From: Methylotenera sp.
GTDB lineage: Bacteria > Pseudomonadota > Gammaproteobacteria > Burkholderiales > Methylophilaceae
Reading direction: 5' to 3'
Assembly (NCBI GenBank): GCA_021732365.1
Contig: JAKFVD010000017.1
Span: 62,001-126,000 of the forward strand
Length of the DNA: 64,000 nt
Below are positions 50,010-57,420 of the stretch, piece by piece. The position numbers were made by a program, and so were the translations under genes. Each line of letters begins with the position of its first letter. Position 1 is the first letter of the stretch. The notes beneath the pieces are model-generated. The model did not search any database and was not told the origin of the DNA. It was given only the letters and a program-made list of their open reading frames with translations.

Positions 50010-51206
50010 CTAATTAAGCAAGATTAATTGGTAGCCATTTAGGGTGTTCCAAGATAAATAAACTTGCTTACCATAGCTGATTAATTGCGGATAATCGGCT
50101 TTAACCAATGTAGTCGCCAGTATTTTTGCATCATTCCAGTTTCTACCGCCATTATCAGAAAACATACCCATAATTTTGGTGTTTTTGGCTTCCACCTCGC
50201 GCCACACTAGCCATACTTGCTCTTCATTTTTTTGGCTAGACAAACTTAAAAGTGCAGGATGACCCGCCTGATTTTTATTGTTACCAAATTTTTTAGCAGG
50301 TGATGATGCCCATGCTACACCGTCCATGCGGCTGTAATAAAGCCCTGGATTAGTGTCATTTCCGTCAAAGTAGGCCATATGATAGCCCCACCAATTTTCA
50401 GCCTCGCCCCCACTAGCGAGCGCAGCCCCATGATGCGGACAACCATCAATTTTCCAATGCCCAAACGTAGCGCGATGTGGCTCTGGCTTTACATCTGTTT
50501 TAGGAATTTCCGCAATATTATGGTCGCGCTCGCTGCCCTCAAACACATGCCGCCATAACACGACTGTTGTACCATCTGGCTTATTAGTGGTCACAATACG
50601 GCAGCATTCGCAGCTACTATCGGCTAACTTTTTTTCTGACTGAAACGACACACCTTTGTCTGCTGAAACTGCATAATAAATAGCTGCACCATCATATTTT
50701 TTACCTGATGCTTGCGCGGCAATTAAATCGCGCTTATCCACCCAAGTAACCGTAATATTACCGTCGGCAGACACATTAAGTGCATCAAACCGATGGGTGA
50801 TTTCAGCGCGATCTTGATGCACGATAATTGGCTTTTCAAAACTTTTTCCACCATTAATAGAGCGCGCAAACCACACATAACCAGTAAATGGTTTATTCAA
50901 CATTTGCGTCCAAGTGACATAAATATTGCCCTCTGGGGCAATCGCAATTTTTGGCCGTGCTTCGCCATCTGCACCAATTTTTTGTGCCGCCACATTCAGC
51001 TTTACTGATTTATTAAATGTTTTGCCTAAATCGGCACTCACATCCACTTGCACAAAACCATCTTGCACGCTGGCACGCCAGAGCTTTCCTGCACTATCAA
51101 GTGCCACAGAAATGGCTAATTTACTGGCCACCTTTTCTGTATGCGCTTCGTGCGCAACCAGATTAAGCGAAAATATTAAACTTAAAACTGCAAAAAAATA
51201 GCGCAT
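50010..51206 (-). CDS. Exported Asp-box beta-propeller with CECC and CPHH motifs
   Basis: A 398-residue secreted sialidase-like (BNR) propeller. At least four Asp boxes are visible: SADLGKTF, SINGGKSF, SADKGVSF and FSDNGGRNW. The signal peptide probably ends at LNLVA18, leaving H19 as first residue of HEAHTEK. The only cysteines are C199-E-C201-C202 and C256 in CPHH. I see no full sialidase triad, so sugar hydrolysis is doubtful; metal binding is an inference. It follows the TonB receptor gene by 47 bases. Confidence 0.75.
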   Translation of the reverse strand: MRYFFAVLSLIFSLNLVAHEAHTEKVASKLAISVALDSAGKLWRASVQDGFVQVDVSADLGKTFNKSVKLNVAAQKIGADGEARPKIAIAPEGNIYVTWTQMLNKPFTGYVWFARSINGGKSFEKPIIVHQDRAEITHRFDALNVSADGNITVTWVDKRDLIAAQASGKKYDGAAIYYAVSADKGVSFQSEKKLADSSCECCRIVTTNKPDGTTVVLWRHVFEGSERDHNIAEIPKTDVKPEPHRATFGHWKIDGCPHHGAALASGGEAENWWGYHMAYFDGNDTNPGLYYSRMDGVAWASSPAKKFGNNKNQAGHPALLSLSSQKNEEQVWLVWREVEAKNTKIMGMFSDNGGRNWNDAKILATTLVKADYPQLISYGKQVYLSWNTLNGYQLILLN

Positions 51207-51226
51207 TTAATCATCCTTAAAATAGC

Positions 51227-51244
51227 TTCCCGCTTTCGCGGGAA
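51227..51244 (-). repeat. Intercistronic hairpin between receptor and propeller genes
   Basis: TTCCCGC / GCGGGAA with loop TTTC; no T-run directly after it on the minus strand, so more likely mRNA processing or partial attenuation than full termination. Confidence 0.5.
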
Positions 51245-51253
51245 AGCGCTTAC

Positions 51254-53611
51254 TTAGTAATCATACTTTAGCTGTAAGTAGCCAGTACGCTGCGGATATG
51301 GGTGAAAAATATAGGCTTTGTCGTTATTAATATTGTCTACACCCACGCTGGCGGTGAATTTATCAGCAAATTTGTAATTGGCTTTTACATCCACAAAAAA
51401 GAACTTGCTAGCACCACCAAATGTATCTGGATTACTATCCGAGTTATCTAACGAATTGTATTGGCGGCCGCTATAACGCGCAGCAATTGAGTAAGTGAGA
51501 TTGTTGCCTTGATGGTAAGTTGCCACTGCTTTCATCATGCTTTTTGGTATGCGCAACGGCTTATTGCCCTCAATGGCACGATTAGCTTCATTACGCAATA
51601 TTTCTGCATCTGTTAAAGTAACACTGCCCAGCAAATCTAAACCATGAATAAACACATCCTGCCACTCAGTTGAAATTTCAATTCCGCGCGTACGTACATG
51701 GCCCACATTTTGAATAAAGCCACAACCTGCCGCACTTTCGCAAATACCGCTGTCGTAAGGAATCGCGCTACCCAAAGCCAGAGTTTGCGATACTAATGCA
51801 TCGTATTTACTCTCATGAAAAAAACTGGCGCGTACCAAGCCACTTGCAAAACGGCGCTCTGCGGTTAATTCTGCAGAAATGACTTCTTCGGTTTTTAAAT
51901 CAGGGTTACTTTGTACAAATCGCGTGTCATTCCGCAACACTTGAAATAACTCACTTACGGTAGGAAAGCGAAACGCTTGCCCAGCAGAAGCTCTAAAGCC
52001 CCATGCTGGCTCTGACTCAAAACTTAACGATAGTTTTGGTGAAAATTTGTTATCAGAACGGTCTTCATAATTGTTGGTTAAAAGTCCACCTGCAGTAATT
52101 TGATTCTGACCATCGGTTGCTTGCCAGTACTCTTGCCGTGCGCCAAAAGTTAATGCCCAAAATGGGTTAAGTTGCCATTTATCCTGAAAATAAACAGCCT
52201 GCGTGGTGGTATTTCCAGAAGACGATGCGTTTAATATTCCCTTATTGCCAACAGTCCAGTCAGCCGTATCATTCACTTTGCTACGCAAATTGTAGTCATC
52301 AATGTGGTAGCCAAACTCAATGGTATGTTGGTCATTATTACCGTCTTTTGGGCGTAATGTTCCGCGCGCATCAAACACTGTCCAGCCAGTGCCTTCTAAA
52401 TCAGTCACGCGGCCTATGCGATTTTCATATGGGTTACCACCATTTGCTCCGCTGGTCGCCACATTACTACCCACATTAGATGCGCTGTTTCTATCTTTTT
52501 GATAATCGTAATCTGACAGCGTTAATTGCCAATCAAATAATCCTTTAGTATTGGACTTTAAATCAATGGCTTGCATGATATGCAGCGCTTCAATTTCAGC
52601 AGGATTATTAAACCCCGTAATATTGTAATTTTGACCATTAAACGTCACACGACCATTATAAACAGGGTTGCCTGCAGCATCTTTAATATAACTTTCTACG
52701 TCATTACGGCTGTCTAAATCCCACACACCAATGGTGTAAGCGGCTTTAATCGTTGGCGTAATATCGTAAGCGGCTTTAAATTTCAAGTTAAGCTGTTCGG
52801 TACGGTCGATGCCCGTTGCGCCAAAAATTACACGATCTCTGCCGTTTGGGTCTTTATCCAAAAAAGCGCCAGTCACTGTAGTACGTGTGCCACCAGCACT
52901 GGTATTAACGGCATTAGCAAACTGTAAAGGCTGGCTGGTATTTTCTAATCTATCTGCCGTAAACAGTACGCTTAAATCATTAAATTTATTACCTGCAGAA
53001 AATGTCTCATGGTTGCCATCATAGGTTTTATCGGTACCATATAACTCAAAATCTTGTGCAAATGCTTGTACGCTGGCATGCGCCTCAAACTTGGTTGGCA
53101 TGCGCGTATTTAAGTTAACCACGCCACCAAATGAGTTTCCTGGATACAAAGCCGAAAAAGGGCCATATAAAATATTCACACTTTCAATTTCTTCTGGTGA
53201 AACCAAACCCCAGCGCGGCGCAAAGCCAAAGCTGTTACCCAAAAAATTAGACAGCAGCACACCATCTGCATACAAAATGGTTTGTGCGCTAGATAATGTG
53301 CCTGTGGTTCGCGTAGCAATTGGCCCATTGCGGTCACCAATGTAACGCTCGCGTACTTGAAAACTGGGCAAATATTTCAGTGTTTGTTGCGATGTTGTCG
53401 CGTTAATTGAGTCTTGAATCTGCTGTTTGGTATAGGTTTCTACCGCTGCTGGATGGTTAATAATGCGGCTATCCACTGCTGGCGCACTGACATTAATCTC
53501 ATCTAGCTCCACATTTTCGTTATGTTCTGCCAATGCAGCTTGTGAAAAACTAATCGCTAACGTGCTTAACGCTAGTGCGTTCAATACGCTTAAATGAATG
53601 TACTTAATCAT
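51254..53611 (-). CDS. TonB-dependent outer-membrane receptor
   Basis: Outer-membrane active transporter, 785 residues from ATG 53611, chosen because GGAG lies six bases upstream; the ORF extends to 53662. Signal peptide LALSTLAISFSQAALA, a TonB-box-like ELDEINVSA, plug domain (about 45-165: TYTKQQIQDSI, VNILYGPFSALYPGNSFGGV), then a 22-strand barrel ending YLQLKYDY. The ligand is not evident from the sequence; context with DUF2946 points to a metal, copper most likely. Confidence 0.92.
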   Translation of the reverse strand: MIKYIHLSVLNALALSTLAISFSQAALAEHNENVELDEINVSAPAVDSRIINHPAAVETYTKQQIQDSINATTSQQTLKYLPSFQVRERYIGDRNGPIATRTTGTLSSAQTILYADGVLLSNFLGNSFGFAPRWGLVSPEEIESVNILYGPFSALYPGNSFGGVVNLNTRMPTKFEAHASVQAFAQDFELYGTDKTYDGNHETFSAGNKFNDLSVLFTADRLENTSQPLQFANAVNTSAGGTRTTVTGAFLDKDPNGRDRVIFGATGIDRTEQLNLKFKAAYDITPTIKAAYTIGVWDLDSRNDVESYIKDAAGNPVYNGRVTFNGQNYNITGFNNPAEIEALHIMQAIDLKSNTKGLFDWQLTLSDYDYQKDRNSASNVGSNVATSGANGGNPYENRIGRVTDLEGTGWTVFDARGTLRPKDGNNDQHTIEFGYHIDDYNLRSKVNDTADWTVGNKGILNASSSGNTTTQAVYFQDKWQLNPFWALTFGARQEYWQATDGQNQITAGGLLTNNYEDRSDNKFSPKLSLSFESEPAWGFRASAGQAFRFPTVSELFQVLRNDTRFVQSNPDLKTEEVISAELTAERRFASGLVRASFFHESKYDALVSQTLALGSAIPYDSGICESAAGCGFIQNVGHVRTRGIEISTEWQDVFIHGLDLLGSVTLTDAEILRNEANRAIEGNKPLRIPKSMMKAVATYHQGNNLTYSIAARYSGRQYNSLDNSDSNPDTFGGASKFFFVDVKANYKFADKFTASVGVDNINNDKAYIFHPYPQRTGYLQLKYDY

Positions 53612-53694
53612 GTAAAACTCCAAAAAATAGGGTAATGCCGCAATATGCAGTGCAATATGCAATGCAATTTAGGTGCGACAAAAAACGAGTATTT

Positions 53695-54117
53695 TTAGAG
53701 CGTGTTAGGCGGGGCTTGTGAAAGGGGTAAAACGTAAGTGTGTGATACAACAATTGGGCTGCTAAATTCTGCCAATTGTTGCGCAGCGGCTTCTAGCATA
53801 GCAATAATGAGTGTATTGCTGACTGGCAAACTAGCTAAGGTGGCCGCGCTTGCACAAAACGGACAATGCTCTAAATGCATAGGCATTGTTTTAGGCGATG
53901 CTTTAGTCACCGCGAATTCGGTGGTTAATTGTTTGCCTTTTGTGGTGACCACTTGAATAATGACTTTTTCGCCGGTGCTGGTACAGACTTCTTGTGCAAA
54001 ACTATTGATATTATTTTGTGCGGCTAGAGCATGCGAAATGCTGGGCGCGATTGATGCAAAAACGATTGCAAATAATGCAATAGAATGAATAAAACGAAAT
54101 AGTTTTTTCGACAACAT
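53695..54117 (-). CDS. DUF2946 family protein
   Basis: A 140-residue exported or membrane-anchored protein: N-terminal hydrophobic IALFAIVFASIAPSISHALA, then the DUF2946 signature MHLEHCPFCAS, a His-Cys-x-x-Cys pair, and a second hydrophobic part. DUF2946 genes frequently neighbour copper-responsive TonB receptors; the biochemical role is unknown. First gene of the three-gene cluster, 83 bases before the receptor start. Confidence 0.82.
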   Translation of the reverse strand: MLSKKLFRFIHSIALFAIVFASIAPSISHALAAQNNINSFAQEVCTSTGEKVIIQVVTTKGKQLTTEFAVTKASPKTMPMHLEHCPFCASAATLASLPVSNTLIIAMLEAAAQQLAEFSSPIVVSHTYVLPLSQAPPNTL

Positions 54118-54148
54118 TTACGCATTGTACTTTTTCAATTAAATCAAC

Positions 54149-54163
54149 GCAAATTACATTTGC
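54149..54163 (-). promoter_or_regulatory. Dyad upstream of the DUF2946-receptor cluster
   Basis: Perfect inverted repeat GCAAAT-TAC-ATTTGC, 31 bases upstream of the DUF2946 start. It does not match the Fur box or other boxes known to me; possible repressor operator. Confidence 0.45.
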
Positions 54164-54241
54164 TGATATAGGCTGAATGCAAAAATCAGACTCAGTATAA
54201 ATTAGGTTAAAATCTATTTTAATCTTTTCAGGAAAAACACC

Positions 54242-55186
54242 ATGGCAGCTGGCAGCTTACTTGCACTTTTAGACGACATTGCAACCATTTTGGACGATGT
54301 TTCCGTCATGACTAAAGTCGCCGCCAAAAAAACGGCCGGTGTTCTAGGTGATGATTTAGCGTTAAACGCACAACAAGTTTCTGGTGTAGCGGCCGAGCGA
54401 GAATTGCCTGTGGTATGGGCGGTTGCAAAAGGCTCCTTTATCAACAAGCTAATTTTAGTGCCTGCTGCTTTAGCCATTAGCTATTTCGCACCATGGGCAA
54501 TTACGCCACTTTTAATGATTGGTGGTGCTTATTTGTGCTTTGAAGGTTTTGAGAAAATTGCGCACAAGTTTTTGCATGCTGAAGAGGATGCATCGCATAA
54601 CAAAGCCATTGAGCAAGCTGTGGCAGACCCGAAAATTGATTTAGTGGGTTTAGAAAAAGATAAAATTAAGGGAGCAATCAGAACGGATTTCATCCTGTCG
54701 GCCGAAATTATCGTAATTGCGCTAGGCACAGTTTCTACCGAAATATTTAGCAAGCAAATTGCCGTTGTTTCCGCCATTGCGTTAATTATGACGGTTGGCG
54801 TGTACGGCTTGGTAGCAGGCATTGTTAAGCTAGATGACTTTGGCTTGCATTTAATGCTTAAAAAAGGTCAAAGTTTTTTCAAGCAATTGCAACGCAAAAT
54901 CGGCGAAAAACTACTAGCATTTGCGCCTATATTAATGCGCACTTTATCTGTGGTAGGTACAGCTGCTATGTTTATGGTAGGTGGCAGCATTATTGGGCAT
55001 GGTGTACCTGCTCTGCACCACTTTAGCGAAAATTTTTCTGCTTATTTACAGAATTTACCAGTAGTTGGCAGCACCTTAGCCTTTATTTCGCCGATTTTAA
55101 TGGATGCGATTATTGGCTTAATTGTGGGTGCAATTTGTGTGGCGGCGTTTGAGTTAATTAAAAAGTTGATGCCTAAAAAGCATTAA
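54242..55186 (+). CDS. DUF808 family inner-membrane protein (YedI-like)
   Basis: A 314-residue protein with the DUF808 N-terminal region AAGSLLALLDDIATILDDV and several membrane segments (about 68-95, 140-160, 175-195, 240-265, 285-305). Function of the family is unknown. AGGA lies before ATG 54242. A YnfA-type gene follows. Confidence 0.9.
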   Translation: MAAGSLLALLDDIATILDDVSVMTKVAAKKTAGVLGDDLALNAQQVSGVAAERELPVVWAVAKGSFINKLILVPAALAISYFAPWAITPLLMIGGAYLCFEGFEKIAHKFLHAEEDASHNKAIEQAVADPKIDLVGLEKDKIKGAIRTDFILSAEIIVIALGTVSTEIFSKQIAVVSAIALIMTVGVYGLVAGIVKLDDFGLHLMLKKGQSFFKQLQRKIGEKLLAFAPILMRTLSVVGTAAMFMVGGSIIGHGVPALHHFSENFSAYLQNLPVVGSTLAFISPILMDAIIGLIVGAICVAAFELIKKLMPKKH

Positions 55187-55220
55187 CTTTTGATTAAAAC
55201 AAGCTGGATTTAATACAAAC

Positions 55221-55553
55221 TTGGAAACGAGCAAACTATTAGCACTTTTTGTGATGACTGCAATTGCAGAAATTGCAGGTTGCTATTTGCCTTATCTTTA
55301 CCTCAAACAAAATGGCTCAGCTTGGTTATTATTACCTGCTACTTTTTGCCTAGGCTTATTTGCATGGCTGCTTACATTACACCCTACCGCCGCTGGACGA
55401 GTTTATGCTGCTTATGGCGGCGTGTATATTGGGGTTGCCATTTTATGGCTGTGGCTGGTAGATTCGATTAAACCAACCATGACAGATTGGCTGGGTGCAA
55501 GTATTTGCTTGATGGGTGCGGCAGTGATTATTTGTGGTGCAAAAGTAGGTTAA
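55221..55553 (+). CDS. YnfA family small membrane protein (UPF0060)
   Basis: A 110-residue, four-helix membrane protein of the UPF0060/SMR-like group. Conserved motifs are [30 protein letters not shown] and [20 protein letters not shown] start at 55221, with no in-frame ATG until residue 12. Transport substrate unknown. Confidence 0.9.
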   Translation: METSKLLALFVMTAIAEIAGCYLPYLYLKQNGSAWLLLPATFCLGLFAWLLTLHPTAAGRVYAAYGGVYIGVAILWLWLVDSIKPTMTDWLGASICLMGAAVIICGAKVG

Positions 55554-55561
55554 GTAATTTA

Positions 55562-56137
55562 TTAACTGGCTTTGCGTTTACGTTTTAAACCCAATATTGC
55601 TAGTCCTAATAACATTAGTGCATAGTTAGATGGTTCAGGCACTTGACTAACTAAATTAATATTTCCGCCACTGACGGGGTAAGGCTTAAATAAATCTGGT
55701 AAAAGTGGAAGGTCCAAATATATAACGCTAAGAGTTTGAGAGTTATCTTGAGTCACAACTATCCCGCTACTAGATTGCCAGTCAAGTGAGTTTAAATAAC
55801 CTTTAGGCAAAGTACTCGCGTTCAGTTCTAAGTTTGCACTAACCCGCCCATCAATTTGAATATTCCCTGCATTCAAATTAATGATTGGGGAAGCAAGTTC
55901 AAAATTCGACCCAATAACGATTGAACCATCCGCCGTTAAACTAATAGATGTGTCGTTTTGCAGCACACCATCCGTAAACGAAAAATCCCCATCACAACTA
56001 GCGCTATAGCCGTTATCAAGTGAAACGACTAAGTTTGAGCTGCAACTAAAACTAGGGGTTGTGGCTGATGCCAACTGAGGAAATAAGGCAACTGAAATAC
56101 TGATTGCGATAACGGTTTTTATGATTGTTGAGCGCAT
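55562..56137 (-). CDS. PEP-CTERM exported protein
   Basis: A 191-residue secreted protein. Signal peptide VIAISISVALFPQLASA, and a canonical C-terminal PEP-CTERM signal VPEPSNYALMLLGLAILG followed by KRKRK. Two cysteines near the N-terminus (SFSCSSNLVV, YSASCDGDFSF). The middle resembles a beta-helix (NLNAGNIQIDGRVSANLELN). The sorting signal means export and probably surface or matrix location; the exosortase is outside the window. Confidence 0.87.
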   Translation of the reverse strand: MRSTIIKTVIAISISVALFPQLASATTPSFSCSSNLVVSLDNGYSASCDGDFSFTDGVLQNDTSISLTADGSIVIGSNFELASPIINLNAGNIQIDGRVSANLELNASTLPKGYLNSLDWQSSSGIVVTQDNSQTLSVIYLDLPLLPDLFKPYPVSGGNINLVSQVPEPSNYALMLLGLAILGLKRKRKAS

Positions 56138-56257
56138 ATTAACTAACTTTATTTATATTAAATAAATGTTAAGCCGCCAAACACTTTAAAGCTATGCGCC
56201 AATAAGACTAGAATTTTGAATCTAAACTGTCACAAATAATTTTTATCGCTCAAGCCG

Positions 56258-56899
56258 CTATTCATCATCCGAAAAACGCTGTTCTTTAAACGGATCCGCC
56301 TCATTATGATAACCACGCACTTCCCAAAAACCGCGCCTATCATGCTCATGCAGCTCAATGGCTTTTAGCCATTTTGCGCCTTTCCACGCATAGCGTTTTG
56401 GCACAATCATGCGCACTGGGCCACCATGCGCGGTGGTTAGCGGGTAACCTAGCACCGAATGCGCAACAATTACATCGTCATCCAGCAAGGCTTCTAGCGG
56501 CAAATTGGTGGTGTAGCCATCGTAGCCATGCAAAGTCACATAACGCGCATTTTCAAGCGGCTCGGCCATCGCTAACAACTCTTGCGCTTTTACGCCCTCC
56601 CAGTCCATGTCTAAACGTGTCCAGCGCGTCACACAGTGAAAATCTGAAACATCTGTTATTTGTGGCAAAGCTTGAAAAGCTTCCCAGTCCAGATTTAGCT
56701 CTTTTTCTACCAAGCCATAAATCCGCAATGCCCAGTTAGCTTTATTAATATCAGGCAGAATGCCCAAATCCAGAATCGGGAAATTTTTGACCTCCGTTTG
56801 GCCTGCAGGCACGCGAATATCTTGATTCACTTTTCCAGGGGTATTTCCTTTTTTGGCAATAGCAATCTTGCCTGCAATCAGCTTTTTCCAATCTGGCAC
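56258..56899 (-). CDS. Sulfite-oxidase-like molybdopterin oxidoreductase
   Basis: A 213-residue single oxidoreductase-molybdopterin domain. Mo-coordinating C89 lies in DFHCVTRWTRLD; the usual VLGYPLTTAHGGPVRMIVP follows. No signal peptide or Tat motif is visible at the N-terminus (MPDWKKLIAGK), so it is probably cytoplasmic, unlike MsrP/YedY. Physiological substrate unknown. Confidence 0.88.
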   Translation of the reverse strand: MPDWKKLIAGKIAIAKKGNTPGKVNQDIRVPAGQTEVKNFPILDLGILPDINKANWALRIYGLVEKELNLDWEAFQALPQITDVSDFHCVTRWTRLDMDWEGVKAQELLAMAEPLENARYVTLHGYDGYTTNLPLEALLDDDVIVAHSVLGYPLTTAHGGPVRMIVPKRYAWKGAKWLKAIELHEHDRRGFWEVRGYHNEADPFKEQRFSDDE

Positions 56900-56943
56900 T
56901 GCAATCTCCTCGCGTTAAAAACGCTACTGCTTTTTAGCCTTTT

Positions 56944-57420
56944 TTATTCTGCAGGCTTTTTAAAGCTATCCATTAATAAAAGCGCAACACCCACACAAAT
57001 CGCGCTATCAGCCACGTTAAAGGCTGGGTAATACCAATTTTGGTAGTGAAATGACAGAAAATCCACCACATAACCCAATGTAAGCCTGTCATACAAATTG
57101 CCAATCGCCCCGCCTAATACTAAGGCCAAGCCCAGGCAAAAAAGTTTTTGATGTTGATGTTTTTTAAGCAAATAAGTAATCACCAAAATTGCAATCACAG
57201 AAATACCGCTAAAAAACCACTTTTGCCAACCGCCTGCATCAGCCAAAAAGCTAAATGCCGCGCCTTCATTATGGTAGCGCACCAAATCAAAAAAGCTGGT
57301 GATAGTTAAATGTTCACCATATTCAAAAGCGCGTTGAATCAAATGCTTAGTGTATAAATCCAGCGCAACCACAACTGCGCTAATACTTAACCACTTTAAA
57401 AGGTGGAATTTTTTAGGCAT
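56944..57420 (-). CDS. lspA: Lipoprotein signal peptidase (signal peptidase II)
   Basis: Integral aspartic protease cutting prolipoproteins; 158 residues, four membrane helices. Catalytic Asp in [18 protein letters not shown] and [12 protein letters not shown]. Overlaps the ileS stop by eight bases, the usual ileS-lspA coupling. It would process the lipoproteins found elsewhere in the window, such as LptE. Confidence 0.95.
   Translation of the reverse strand: MPKKFHLLKWLSISAVVVALDLYTKHLIQRAFEYGEHLTITSFFDLVRYHNEGAAFSFLADAGGWQKWFFSGISVIAILVITYLLKKHQHQKLFCLGLALVLGGAIGNLYDRLTLGYVVDFLSFHYQNWYYPAFNVADSAICVGVALLLMDSFKKPAE

Noticed and set aside
50010..51206. Sialidase (neuraminidase) call for the Asp-box protein
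   Set aside because: Asp boxes alone do not show catalysis; I could not find the arginine triad or the RIP motif, and the context is metal-like.
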